Of a stretch of DNA of 64,000 nt, positions 55,060 through 63,408 are shown piece by piece. Positions within the stretch are counted from its first letter, which is position 1; each line of letters opens with the position of its first letter. The notes under the pieces are model-generated. The model saw only the letters and a program-made list of their open reading frames with translations. It was not told the origin of the DNA and did not search any database. The DNA comes from Marivivens sp. (lineage in GTDB: Bacteria > Pseudomonadota > Alphaproteobacteria > Rhodobacterales > Rhodobacteraceae): NCBI GenBank assembly GCA_024642115.1, contig JAHEBU010000008.1, forward strand, positions 1 to 64,000, read 5' to 3'. The translations under genes were made by a program, and so were the position numbers.

Positions 55060-55111
55060 TCCCGTTTTCCGGCTTGCCCCTGCCCGCAAAAGCAGTAAGA
55101 AGAGCGCCAGT

Positions 55112-55188
55112 CGGGCTATAGCGCAGCCTGGTAGCGCGTCTGTCTGGGGGACAGAAGGTCGTAGGTTCGAGTCCTGCTAGCCCGACCA
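55112..55188 (+). tRNA. tRNA-Pro(GGG)
   Basis: A 77-nt cloverleaf: acceptor CGGGCTA (55112-55118) pairs with TAGCCCG before A and encoded CCA. The D arm has GCGCAGCCTGGTAGCGC, the anticodon stem TCTGT/ACAGA closes the loop CTGGGGG with anticodon GGG, and the TpsiC arm has GTAGG/TTCGAGT. It is complete and followed by a terminator. Confidence 0.96.
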
Positions 55189-55190
55189 TA

Positions 55191-55228
55191 AAACCGCCCG
55201 CCCGCGTCATTCGCGTGGCGGGCGGTTT
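55191..55228 (+). terminator. Rho-independent terminator after tRNA-Pro
   Basis: AAACCGCCCGCC (55191-55202) and GGCGGGCGGTTT (55217-55228) form a perfect 12-bp stem; an inner CGCG/CGCG pair (55203-55206 with 55212-55215) extends it. It lies 3 bases after the tRNA CCA and before dcd. Confidence 0.85.
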
Positions 55229-55252
55229 CATATTCAACCGGGGGGATCGCGT

Positions 55253-56329
55253 GTGACCGGAGTTCTGCCTAGCCAACGCCTCAAGTCCATGATCGCCGAC
55301 GGGGCCCTGTCCGCCGATGTGCCGATCCTGCCCGCACAGATCCAGCCTGCCAGTCTTGACCTGCGACTGGGATCGGTGGCCTACCGTGTTCGGGCGTCGT
55401 TTCTGGCGGGTGCGGGCCGCACAGTGGCGGACCGGCTACGCGATTTCGAAATGCACCGGGTGGACCTGACACAAGGCGCCGTCCTGGAAAAAGGCTGTGT
55501 CTATGTCGTCCCGTTGATGGAGCGGTTGGCCCTGCCAGACGGGATTCAGGCGGTGGCGAACGCCAAATCCTCGACCGGGCGGCTGGACCTGCTGACCCGG
55601 ACCATCACCGATGGCGGGGTCGAATTCGACCGCATTGCGCCCGGTTATGACGGCCCGCTTTACGCGGAAATCTGCCCCAGGTCGTTTTCGGTGCTGGCCC
55701 GCACGGGCATGCGGCTGAGCCAGATCCGGTTTCGCGAAGGTCATGCGGTTCTTTCGGACGCTGAATTGGCCGCCCTGCACGCCCAGACCTCGCTGGTCAA
55801 CGGCACGCCGCTGATATCCGAGGGGCTGGGGTTTTCCGTGGACCTGTCGCCGAGGGACAGCACACTGGTCGGATATCGGGCGAAACCGCATACCGGACTG
55901 ATCGACCTTGACCGGATTGGTCACTATGCCCCGGCCGATTTCTGGGAATCGGTGCACACCACTGAGGGGCAGATCATTCTCGACCCCGGCGCGTTTTACA
56001 TCCTCGTCAGCCGCGAGGCGGTGACGATTCCCCCCGATCATGCTGCCGAAATGGCACCTTACCTTGCGATGGTGGGGGAATTCAGGGTGCATTACGCGGG
56101 CTTTTTCGATCCAGGCTTTGGCCACGATGCGGCGGGCGGGGCCGGATCGCGCGGCGTGCTCGAAGTCCGCTGTCACGAGGCTCCGTTCGTGCTCGAACAT
56201 GCGCAGGTGGTCGGGCGGCTGGTCTATGAACGGATGGCGGAAATTCCCGACGTGCTGTATGGTCAGGGCATATCGTCCAACTATCAGGGACAGGGGCTCA
56301 AGTTGAGCAAACATTTCAGAACGACCTGA
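55253..56329 (+). CDS. dcd: 2'-deoxycytidine 5'-triphosphate deaminase, double-domain form
   Basis: A 358-aa protein, about twice the usual dCTP deaminase length, with two tandem Dcd-like jellyroll halves: IQPASLDLRLGSVAYRVR starts the first, and LIDLDRIGHYAPADFW introduces the second. The active-site block VANAKSSTGRLDLL with S-x-x-R-type residues is in the first half. It makes dUTP from dCTP. This long type is common in Alphaproteobacteria. Start is GTG 55253 with GGGGGGAT upstream. Confidence 0.9.
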   Translation: MTGVLPSQRLKSMIADGALSADVPILPAQIQPASLDLRLGSVAYRVRASFLAGAGRTVADRLRDFEMHRVDLTQGAVLEKGCVYVVPLMERLALPDGIQAVANAKSSTGRLDLLTRTITDGGVEFDRIAPGYDGPLYAEICPRSFSVLARTGMRLSQIRFREGHAVLSDAELAALHAQTSLVNGTPLISEGLGFSVDLSPRDSTLVGYRAKPHTGLIDLDRIGHYAPADFWESVHTTEGQIILDPGAFYILVSREAVTIPPDHAAEMAPYLAMVGEFRVHYAGFFDPGFGHDAAGGAGSRGVLEVRCHEAPFVLEHAQVVGRLVYERMAEIPDVLYGQGISSNYQGQGLKLSKHFRTT

Positions 56330-56332
56330 AAC

Positions 56333-56788
56333 ATGGCAGGGCTGGCCCGTTGGGTGCTTGCTCTGATGGTTGTGCCGCAGATCGCAGCGGCCAATTCCCT
56401 GCTGATCGAAGTGCGCCCGACCGCAGATCCCCGAGACATGGTCGCCTGTTACGTCGGGCTGACCGGACCGGAAATGCGCCTGCTTGAGGTGGATGGACAG
56501 GGGATGCCCACCGTCCCGGCCGTGCGCTGGTTTGCCCGCGACGCCGAGGTCGCAGCGCTGACGGATGCCTTGGCTACCCTGATCGCGCAGGACACGGGGC
56601 CGATTGATCCGGACACATGGCGCCTGCCCCCGCCGCCCACGATCACCATCAACTGGATCGCCGATCTGGGCTCGGGCAAGGCGGCGGGCCTGTATGACCA
56701 GCGCGGATTGTCCCGGCCGCCGTCCCTGGATCTGTTGGCGCCTTTGGTGCTTGAGGGTGGCCCTTGTGCCGCACTCTTCACCTCCTGA
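56333..56788 (+). CDS. Secreted protein of unknown function
   Basis: A 151-aa protein. A signal peptide is likely (MAGLARWVLALMVVPQIAAA, cleaved near ANS). The mature part has two cysteines (about 39 and 145) and a Pro-rich PPPPTITIN stretch. I do not recognise the family. It starts 3 bp after dcd, so it is probably on the same transcript, with no evident link in function. Confidence 0.75.
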   Translation: MAGLARWVLALMVVPQIAAANSLLIEVRPTADPRDMVACYVGLTGPEMRLLEVDGQGMPTVPAVRWFARDAEVAALTDALATLIAQDTGPIDPDTWRLPPPPTITINWIADLGSGKAAGLYDQRGLSRPPSLDLLAPLVLEGGPCAALFTS

Positions 56789-56894
56789 CGCCAGAATTGA
56801 GAAACCTTCCGCCAGTCCCCCTTGACGTGGGCGGATCGTGTGAACACCTGTCCCCCAAACAGTGTGGCACGGCCACCGGAACAGGGACAAGCTC

Positions 56895-57815
56895 ATGGAT
56901 TTCCTTCTCATTCTCTTGGGTTTTGCCGGGCTGTTGATCGGTGGCGAATTTCTGGTCCGTGGTGCTGTTTCCGTGGCCCAGCGGTTCCAGATCCCGCCGA
57001 TGGTCATCGGCCTGACGCTGGTGGGCTTTGGCACGTCGATGCCGGAACTGGTGACAAGTTTGCAGGCGGCCTTTGCCGGGGCGCCGGGCATTGCGGTTGG
57101 CAATGTCGTGGGCAGCAACATGGCCAATATCCTGTTGATTTTGGGGGCCGCGGCGGTCATCGCGCCGATTTCGATCAACCGCGGAACGTTCTGGCGCGAT
57201 GCAATCATCATGTGTCTGGCGACGGCCGCGCTGGTCGGCTTCACCCTGACAGGTGAATTCGGCAGGGTGGCAGGATTGGTGTTCATCGCAGGCCTCGTGG
57301 CCTTTCTGGTCATCGCCCTGCGGTCGGGCAAGATTGAGGAAGACGACGATCTGCCGCCGTCCGTTCAGAACATGCCCCTTGCCTTGGGGATGTTTGTCGG
57401 CGGGCTGATCGTGACGCTGCTGGGGGCCAAGTTTCTGGTTCAGGGGGCGGTGTCGCTGGCCACGGCCTGGGGCGTGTCGGATGCCGTGATCGGCCTGACC
57501 ATCGTCGCCATCGGCACGTCGCTGCCCGAGCTGGTGACCAGCATTGTCGCTGCCCGCAAGGGTCATTCGGACGTGGCCTATGGCAACGTCATCGGCTCCA
57601 ACATCTTTAACATTCTCGGAATTCTGGGGATCACCGCGCTGGTCAAACCGATCCCCGTGCCGCCAGAAATCCTGCATTTCGACATCTGGGCGCTGACTGC
57701 CGTCACCCTGTTGATGGTGGCGGTCAGTGCGTCGTCGTGGCGGATCACGCGGGCCGAAGGAGCCGGAATGCTGATGCTCTATTTTGCCTATCTGGGCTGG
57801 CTGGCGATAGCCTGA
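56895..57815 (+). CDS. Calcium/sodium antiporter (CaCA family, YrbG-like)
   Basis: A 306-aa membrane protein with ten predicted helices in two inverted halves. Each half carries the alpha-repeat signature: LVGFGTSMPELVTS with VGSNMANILLILG, and IVAIGTSLPELVTS with IGSNIFNILGILG. These bind Na+ and Ca2+. An acidic loop (GKIEEDDDLPPS) joins the halves. It exports calcium in exchange for sodium. ATG 56895 has AGGGACAAG upstream. Confidence 0.95.
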   Translation: MDFLLILLGFAGLLIGGEFLVRGAVSVAQRFQIPPMVIGLTLVGFGTSMPELVTSLQAAFAGAPGIAVGNVVGSNMANILLILGAAAVIAPISINRGTFWRDAIIMCLATAALVGFTLTGEFGRVAGLVFIAGLVAFLVIALRSGKIEEDDDLPPSVQNMPLALGMFVGGLIVTLLGAKFLVQGAVSLATAWGVSDAVIGLTIVAIGTSLPELVTSIVAARKGHSDVAYGNVIGSNIFNILGILGITALVKPIPVPPEILHFDIWALTAVTLLMVAVSASSWRITRAEGAGMLMLYFAYLGWLAIA

Positions 57816-57819
57816 ATGG

Positions 57820-57833
57820 CGGTTCTAGAACCG
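57820..57833. other. 14-bp palindrome over the stop of the 65-aa gene
   Basis: CGGTTCTAGAACCG (57820-57833) is a perfect palindrome that spans the stop codon of the small minus-strand gene and lies between convergent genes. It may be chance or a weak 3' structure. Confidence 0.45.
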
Positions 57834-58022
57834 GCCCATACGCCGACCGATCCGGATCGCCTGCTTGGCCCGGCGGGCGGTTTCGCGGGCTGATTTGGCC
57901 TGCGCCCGCTCTTCGGGGCTCATGTCCTTGGGATCACGGCCCCGGTTGGCGGCCATGTTGATCCCCTTGTTGATGCCCCGGTTCAGGAACATCCGGAAAA
58001 TCTGCTGCAAGATTCGGTCCAT
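57825..58022 (-). CDS. Conserved small basic protein next to scpB
   Basis: A 65-aa protein, rich in Arg and Met, with an N-terminal amphipathic stretch (MDRILQQIFRMFLNRGIN) and a helical basic tail (SARETARRAKQAIRIGRRM). It has no signal or Cys. It is 8 bp after scpB on the same strand, the same place where Rhodobacterales genomes carry a small unknown gene, so I take it as real. Function is unknown; nucleic acid or membrane binding is plausible from charge. Confidence 0.72.
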   Translation of the reverse strand: MDRILQQIFRMFLNRGINKGINMAANRGRDPKDMSPEERAQAKSARETARRAKQAIRIGRRMGRF

Positions 58023-58030
58023 AACTGCTC

Positions 58031-58669
58031 TTATTCCTCGAATAGTTCGGATTGACTGTCGTCGTTGTCCTCGTCGTCGCCGCCCAACTGGGTCGTCCCC
58101 GGCGGGGGTCGGTTTTCCAAAAGGCCCGCGGCCCGCAATTCCTTGAGCCCCGGCAGATCGCGCGCGCTTTCCAGGCCAAAGTGGTCCAAGAACCCTTGTG
58201 TTACCACAAAAGTCACCGGGCGTCCCGGCGACATTTTACGTCGTCCCAGCCGGATCCACTCCATTTCGATCAATTGGTCGATAGTTCCGCGTGACACGCT
58301 GACCCCCCGGATCTCTTCGATCTCGGCGCGGGTGACGGGCTGGTGGTAGGCCACGATTGCCAGCGTTTCGATGGCGGCGCGGGAAAGTTTGCGCGTCTCG
58401 ACAATTTCCTTTTGCATCAGGAACCCCAGGTCGGGGGCCGTGCGGATCGCCCAGGCGTCACCCACCTTGACCACGTTCACGCCCCGCCCGCTGTAGCGTT
58501 TGCGCAGATGCACCAGCGCCTCGGCCGGGTCAGAGCCGTGCGGCATCCGGCCAATCAGATCGGTCACAGTGACAGGGTCGGCGGTGGCGAACAGGATCGC
58601 TTCGACCATCCGCTCCTGCTCGGCCATGGGCGGTGCTTCGAACAGGCTTTCGGTCTTGGGTTCACTCAT
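58031..58669 (-). CDS. scpB: Segregation and condensation protein B
   Basis: A 212-aa ScpB, with two winged-helix domains (EQERMVEAILFATADPVTV; ETLAIVAYHQPVTRAEIEEIRG) and an acidic C-terminal tail (GGDDEDNDDSQSELFEE). It joins ScpA and SMC in the condensin complex. ATG 58669 is chosen from the family N-terminus; it overlaps the scpA end by 8 bp. Confidence 0.95.
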   Translation of the reverse strand: MSEPKTESLFEAPPMAEQERMVEAILFATADPVTVTDLIGRMPHGSDPAEALVHLRKRYSGRGVNVVKVGDAWAIRTAPDLGFLMQKEIVETRKLSRAAIETLAIVAYHQPVTRAEIEEIRGVSVSRGTIDQLIEMEWIRLGRRKMSPGRPVTFVVTQGFLDHFGLESARDLPGLKELRAAGLLENRPPPGTTQLGGDDEDNDDSQSELFEE

Positions 58670-59453
58670 GACGGGGTGTCTTTTTGCGAATGTGGATGGG
58701 GGCGAACATGTCGCCTTGCCGTATCTCGATCTTGCCTTCCTTGGCCAGTTCCAGACTGGCGGCAAAGGTGGCGGCGGTTGTCGATCGGCGACGCATCGGG
58801 TCCGCCTGCCAGCCATCGGGCAGATAGGACATGATATCGGTCCATTCCCCGGCAAAGCCGATCAGGTGGCGCATCCGCTCCAGCGCCTGTTCCATCGTCA
58901 TCACCTCGGCCCGGTCCAGGACAAAGGGGCGGAAATCGTCGCGGGTGCGGATGCGGGCATAGCCCTGCATCAGGTCCAGAAGGCTGGCGGTATAGCTGAC
59001 GGTGCGCACGCGCATCACGTCCTCGGTGATGCCACGGGCAAAGAAATCCCGCCCCTTCTGGTCGCGGCCCATCAGTTTGGCGGCGACCTCGCGCATCGCC
59101 TGAAGCCGTTCGAGTTGGAACGCAAGGTGGGCGGCCAGTTCTTCGCCCGAAGGGCCGTCCTCGGTCGGGTCGGGCGGCAGCAGAAGGCGCGATTTGAGGA
59201 AGGCGAGCCAAGCCGCCATCACCAGATAATCAGCGGCCAGTTCCAGCCGCAGCGCCTTGGCCTGTTCGACAAAGGCCAGGTATTGTTCGGCCAGCGCAAG
59301 AATCGAGATTTGCCGCAGATCGACCTTTTGCGTCCGGCTGAGTGTCAGCAGCAGATCAAGCGGCCCTTCGAACGCGCCCACATCGACAATCAGCGCCTCG
59401 GCGGCCAGACGGTCGGTAACGCTGAATGTGTCCTGTTCGAAGTCGTCGGTCAT
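58662..59453 (-). CDS. scpA: Segregation and condensation protein A
   Basis: A 263-aa kleisin. The N-terminal FEGPLDLLLTLSRTQKVDLRQISI and the middle DYLVMAAWLAFLKSRLLLP are diagnostic, and the C-terminal winged helix (RRSTTAATFAASLELAKEGK) binds SMC heads. It bridges SMC dimers with ScpB. It overlaps nagZ by 4 bp upstream. Confidence 0.95.
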   Translation of the reverse strand: MTDDFEQDTFSVTDRLAAEALIVDVGAFEGPLDLLLTLSRTQKVDLRQISILALAEQYLAFVEQAKALRLELAADYLVMAAWLAFLKSRLLLPPDPTEDGPSGEELAAHLAFQLERLQAMREVAAKLMGRDQKGRDFFARGITEDVMRVRTVSYTASLLDLMQGYARIRTRDDFRPFVLDRAEVMTMEQALERMRHLIGFAGEWTDIMSYLPDGWQADPMRRRSTTAATFAASLELAKEGKIEIRQGDMFAPIHIRKKTPRHE

Positions 59454-60463
59454 GCGGTCCCTTGGGCCTGCGCTTGGGGCAAAAGCGCCTCAAGGTCGGC
59501 CCAGAGGGCGTCAAAGTCAACGGGCGTTGGCGGTTTGCGCCATGTCAGGGCGGCGTCGGCACGGGATTGCGCGGCAGGTGTCATGGGGCCTGCGGCGATG
59601 GCCACGGCCTCCATCTCGTCGGGCTTGCCGTTGCAATGCAGGATCACGTCGCAACCCGCGGCGATGGCAGCGGTCGATCGGTCGGCGACCGAACCACGCA
59701 GCGCCTCCATCGACACGTCGTCGGTCATGATAAGTCCGCCAAAGCCGATGTCGGACCGGATCAGGTCCATCATGATTTTTGACGTGGTGGCGGGGGCTGT
59801 CGGGTCGATGTCCGTGAAAACGATATGCGCCGTCATTCCCATCGGCAGGTCGTTCAGCGCCTTGAAAGGCGCAAAGTCCCGGGCATCGAGGTCGGAGCGG
59901 GGCTCATCGACCACCGGCAGGTCCTTGTGACTGTCCACGGACGCACGGCCATAACCGGGGATATGTTTGAGAACCGGTAATACCCCCCCCGCCAGAAACG
60001 CCTCGGCACAGGTTCGCGCCGCCTGAACAACGGTGTCTATGTCATTGCCATACAAACGATTTTTAAGAACAGGATGGGTCTGCGGTTCATCCAGATCGGC
60101 CAAGGGTGCGCAGTTCACGTCAATCCCAACCGCGTGCAGTTCGGCGGCAATCAGGCGGTTGCGCAGCCACTGCGCCCGGATCGGATCGCGGGCCAACGCC
60201 ATCTGGTCCAGCGCAGGCAGGTATTCTCGCCAATGGGGCGCCCGCATCCGCTGCACGCGGCCCCCTTCCTGATCTATGAGGATTGGAGCCTCGCGCCCGA
60301 CAGCTTCGCGCAGGTCCGAGGTCAGGCGGCGCAACTGGCCGGGCGTGTCGATGTTGCGGGCAAACAGAATGAACCCCCAAGGGTTTGCATCCCGGAAAAA
60401 CCCACGTTCCCAGTCAGTTATCTGCCGTCCTTCAGGTCCAAGGATTGCGGCCCCTTGCCCCAC
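59450..60463 (-). CDS. nagZ: Beta-N-acetylhexosaminidase (GH3, NagZ)
   Basis: A 337-aa cytosolic NagZ, which removes GlcNAc from recycled anhydro-muropeptides. The loop with the catalytic Asp-His dyad is VDSHKDLP, and the nucleophile Asp is in LIMTDDVSMEAL. The usual KHFPGHG motif reads KHIPGYG here, with Tyr instead of the second His; the dyad itself is kept. Start is a GTG at 60463, which overlaps the SPOR gene stop by one base (TAGTG). Confidence 0.92.
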   Translation of the reverse strand: MGQGAAILGPEGRQITDWERGFFRDANPWGFILFARNIDTPGQLRRLTSDLREAVGREAPILIDQEGGRVQRMRAPHWREYLPALDQMALARDPIRAQWLRNRLIAAELHAVGIDVNCAPLADLDEPQTHPVLKNRLYGNDIDTVVQAARTCAEAFLAGGVLPVLKHIPGYGRASVDSHKDLPVVDEPRSDLDARDFAPFKALNDLPMGMTAHIVFTDIDPTAPATTSKIMMDLIRSDIGFGGLIMTDDVSMEALRGSVADRSTAAIAAGCDVILHCNGKPDEMEAVAIAAGPMTPAAQSRADAALTWRKPPTPVDFDALWADLEALLPQAQAQGTA

Positions 60464-61500
60464 TAGCGCACCACGACAGGGATGCAGGCGGCATCCTGAT
60501 CGACCAGCACGGCACAGAACCGCCGGGCGTCAGCCATATCGGTAAATCCCATGGCCCGCAGTCTGTAAAAGGTCCGCCCACCGCTTGAGGCGCGCTGCAC
60601 AACCTGCTGTTTTTCAGACATATAGTCAGAAAACTTGGTGCTGATGCGGGTCCATTCGGTGGCGGCAATATCGGCACTTTCAAACGCGCCCAACTGGGCC
60701 AGCGTGGTCCCGGCGGGGATTGCGCCCGGATCGACGACTGCGGCAATGGGGGCTGCTTGGGGGGCAGATTCCACCATATCGGGCGTGGCCGATGCCACAA
60801 CGGCGGTGTCCAGACCCGCGGGCCGCTCAGACGGGCGGGGCGAACGTTTGACGCCTGGCACATCGGCGGCGATGCGGTTTGCGCCCTCCGCTCCGGACAA
60901 CTGGGTCACGGCAGGCACGACGGCACCCGCCCCAAGTGGCTCGAGCGGGGCGGATTCAGATGCAATCTGATCGGCCAGCGCCAGCACCTGTTCGGCAGTC
61001 ATGGGGGCGGAGGACGGGGCGGCAACTGGTTCGGCCAAGGGGGCAGAAGCGGCGGGCAGCGCGGCCGTCACGGTCTCGGCCACGACGGGCTCTATCGCGT
61101 CAGGTTCGGCCGTATTGCTGGCGTCAATGCTGGCCACGACCTCGCCGGCCTCGGCCATCGGTTGCGCCTCGAGGTCCTCTTCGCTGAGTTCGACCTCGCG
61201 GGGGGCGAGGATCAGGGTATCTTCGGGCGGCGCGGCTTCGCCCATCGCTGGCACGGCGTTGACGGCCAGCCCGATATGGGGGGCCACTTCGCCGCCGGGT
61301 TCGGTGGGGGCGGTGCGCATCGGGCCTTCCATGGCGCGCACCACAGGGATGCCCGTCACATCGCGCATGACCAGTTTATAGCCCCAGACGCCGACACCCA
61401 CCAACAGGGCCAGCGACACCGCCGCCCCGGCATAGTTTACCATCTTGCCCACGTGCAATGGTGTCCGCTCGTTCGCGGTCCCTTGGGATAGCTCTGCCAT
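60463..61500 (-). CDS. SPOR domain-containing membrane protein
   Basis: A 345-aa bitopic protein: a cytosolic N-terminus (about 1-22), one helix (YAGAAVSLALLVGVGVWGY), a long Ala/Pro/Glu-rich periplasmic linker (about 50-260) and a C-terminal SPOR domain (AQLGAFESADIAATEWTRI through about 340). SPOR domains bind denuded glycan at division septa. It lies between argS and nagZ, as in related genomes; a role in cell division or wall recycling is likely. Confidence 0.9.
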   Translation of the reverse strand: MAELSQGTANERTPLHVGKMVNYAGAAVSLALLVGVGVWGYKLVMRDVTGIPVVRAMEGPMRTAPTEPGGEVAPHIGLAVNAVPAMGEAAPPEDTLILAPREVELSEEDLEAQPMAEAGEVVASIDASNTAEPDAIEPVVAETVTAALPAASAPLAEPVAAPSSAPMTAEQVLALADQIASESAPLEPLGAGAVVPAVTQLSGAEGANRIAADVPGVKRSPRPSERPAGLDTAVVASATPDMVESAPQAAPIAAVVDPGAIPAGTTLAQLGAFESADIAATEWTRISTKFSDYMSEKQQVVQRASSGGRTFYRLRAMGFTDMADARRFCAVLVDQDAACIPVVVR

Positions 61501-61579
61501 GTCGCCTCACTGCCCGCATCACGACCTGGGGTCGTCTGCCGGATTCTTTGCGTTGCCTCGGCCCCGGGACCCGTGCGGT

Positions 61580-63322
61580 TTAACGCATCTCTTGGACCGG
61601 AGTGACGCCAAGAATACCAAGGCCGGACGAAATGACAACGCTGACTGCCCGGATCAAGGCGATTTTCGCCTGTGTTGTGGCCGTGTCACCCTCCTGGATG
61701 AATCGCAGGGACGCATCGTCGTTCCCCTTGTTCCAGAGACCGTGCAGGTCCGAGGCCAGTTCGTAGAGGTAAAAGGCGATCCGGTGGGGTTCGTTGCCCC
61801 GCGCGGCGATCTCGATCAGGCGCGGCCATTCGGCGATCTTGCGGGCGACCTCCAGCTCGGCCGGATGGGTGTTCTGCGACAGGTCAGCCCTGGCCAGAGT
61901 GGCGTCATCCACCGCAATCCCTGCCTCGGCCGCCTTGCGCAGGACCGAATTGATCCGGGCAATGGCGTACTGGACGTAGAACACCGGGTTGTCCTTGGAC
62001 TGTTCGACAACCTTGTCGAAATCGAAATCCAATGTGGCGTCATTCTTGCGGGTGAGCATGTGGAACCGGGTCACATCGGCCCCGGCCTGTTCGACAACAT
62101 CGCGCAGGGTGACAAAGGTCCCTGCCCGCTTGGACATCTTGAAGGGTTCGCCGTTCTTGTAGAGTTTGACCAGCTGGATCAGCTTGATATCCAGCGGAAC
62201 CTTGCCATGCGACAAGGCGCTGACGGCCGCCTTCATCCGTTTGACATATCCGCCGTGGTCGGCGCCGAACACGTCGATCAACTGGTCGAACCCGCGCTGC
62301 ACCTTGTCATAGTGATAGGCGATGTCGGGCGCGAAATAGGTCCAGGACCCGTCGGATTTCTGGATCGGACGGTCCACGTCGTCGCCATGCGCGGTTGACC
62401 GGAACAGGGTCTGTTCGCGCGGTTCCCAGTCCTCGGGGACCTTGCCTTTGGGCGGCTCAAGCACGCCCTTGTAGATCAGGCCCTGCGCGTCCAGTTCGGC
62501 AATCGCCGCCTCGATCTTGCCGGTGCCATACAGCGCCTTTTCAGACGAAAACACGTCCATCTGGACCCCCAAAAGGGCGAGATCGGCACGGATCATTTCC
62601 ATCATCTGTTCGGTGGCGAATTCCCGCAGTTCGGCCAGCCAGTATTGTTCGCCCTTGTCCAGCCAGCTATCCCCGTACTTGTCCTTGATCGCCTGCCCCA
62701 CCGGGACAAGGTAGTCGCCGGGATACAGCCCTTCGGCAATTTCGGGCGACAGACCGCAAGCCTCGCGGTAGCGTTCATAGGCCGACCGCGCCAGCACATC
62801 GACCTGCGCACCGGCGTCATTGATGTAGTATTCCCGTGTCACGTCATAGCCCGCATAGGACAGCAGACTGGCCAGCGCATCGCCAAAGATGGCCCCCCGG
62901 GCGTGACCGACGTGCATCGGGCCGGTGGGGTTGGCACTGACGAATTCGACGTTGACCTTTTGCCCCTGCCCCAGCGGGGACCGCCCATAGCTGGGGTCGG
63001 TCAGCGCCGCATGAACCACCCCCTGCCAGACCGCATCGGCCAGCCGCAGGTTCAGGAACCCCGGCCCGGCCACTTCGGCACTGGTGATGCGCGGATCGGC
63101 CGCCAGTTTGACCGACAGCGCGTCGGCAATTGCCCGCTGGTTCTGCCCGGCCGGTTTTGCCAGCACCATCGCCGCGTTTGTTGCCATATCCCCATGTCCC
63201 GGATCGCGCGGCGGTTCGACCGCCACGGCATCATAGGACAGGCCCGCAGGCAGGCTGCCGTCGGCCACGAGGGCATCAAGGCATGTGACCACAAGGGCAC
63301 GGATATCGGCAAAGAGGTTCAT
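61580..63322 (-). CDS. argS: Arginine-tRNA ligase
   Basis: A 580-aa class I aminoacyl-tRNA synthetase. The HIGH motif appears as HVGHARGA in [16 protein letters not shown], the KMSKS motif as KMSKRAG, and the C-terminal anticodon-binding domain begins near [10 protein letters not shown]. The N-terminal Add-1 domain is present. ATG 63322 is chosen with the family start [11 protein letters not shown] and AAAGGACG upstream; the frame is open to 63493 by chance. It heads the argS-SPOR-nagZ-scpA-scpB run. Confidence 0.97.
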   Translation of the reverse strand: MNLFADIRALVVTCLDALVADGSLPAGLSYDAVAVEPPRDPGHGDMATNAAMVLAKPAGQNQRAIADALSVKLAADPRITSAEVAGPGFLNLRLADAVWQGVVHAALTDPSYGRSPLGQGQKVNVEFVSANPTGPMHVGHARGAIFGDALASLLSYAGYDVTREYYINDAGAQVDVLARSAYERYREACGLSPEIAEGLYPGDYLVPVGQAIKDKYGDSWLDKGEQYWLAELREFATEQMMEMIRADLALLGVQMDVFSSEKALYGTGKIEAAIAELDAQGLIYKGVLEPPKGKVPEDWEPREQTLFRSTAHGDDVDRPIQKSDGSWTYFAPDIAYHYDKVQRGFDQLIDVFGADHGGYVKRMKAAVSALSHGKVPLDIKLIQLVKLYKNGEPFKMSKRAGTFVTLRDVVEQAGADVTRFHMLTRKNDATLDFDFDKVVEQSKDNPVFYVQYAIARINSVLRKAAEAGIAVDDATLARADLSQNTHPAELEVARKIAEWPRLIEIAARGNEPHRIAFYLYELASDLHGLWNKGNDDASLRFIQEGDTATTQAKIALIRAVSVVISSGLGILGVTPVQEMR

Positions 63323-63408
63323 CTGGGCGTCCTTTCGGCCTTGGTGGGCCAGCCTAGGGGGTTTAGCAGAGCAAAGGCAGAGGTCAACGGACGTGTAAGG
63401 GATGCGTT

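Noticed and set aside
55436-57331. 631-codon open frame on the minus strand
   Set aside because: It runs antisense through dcd, the secreted protein and the antiporter. Long antisense frames are expected in GC-rich DNA with strong wobble bias, and the translation shows no known domain.
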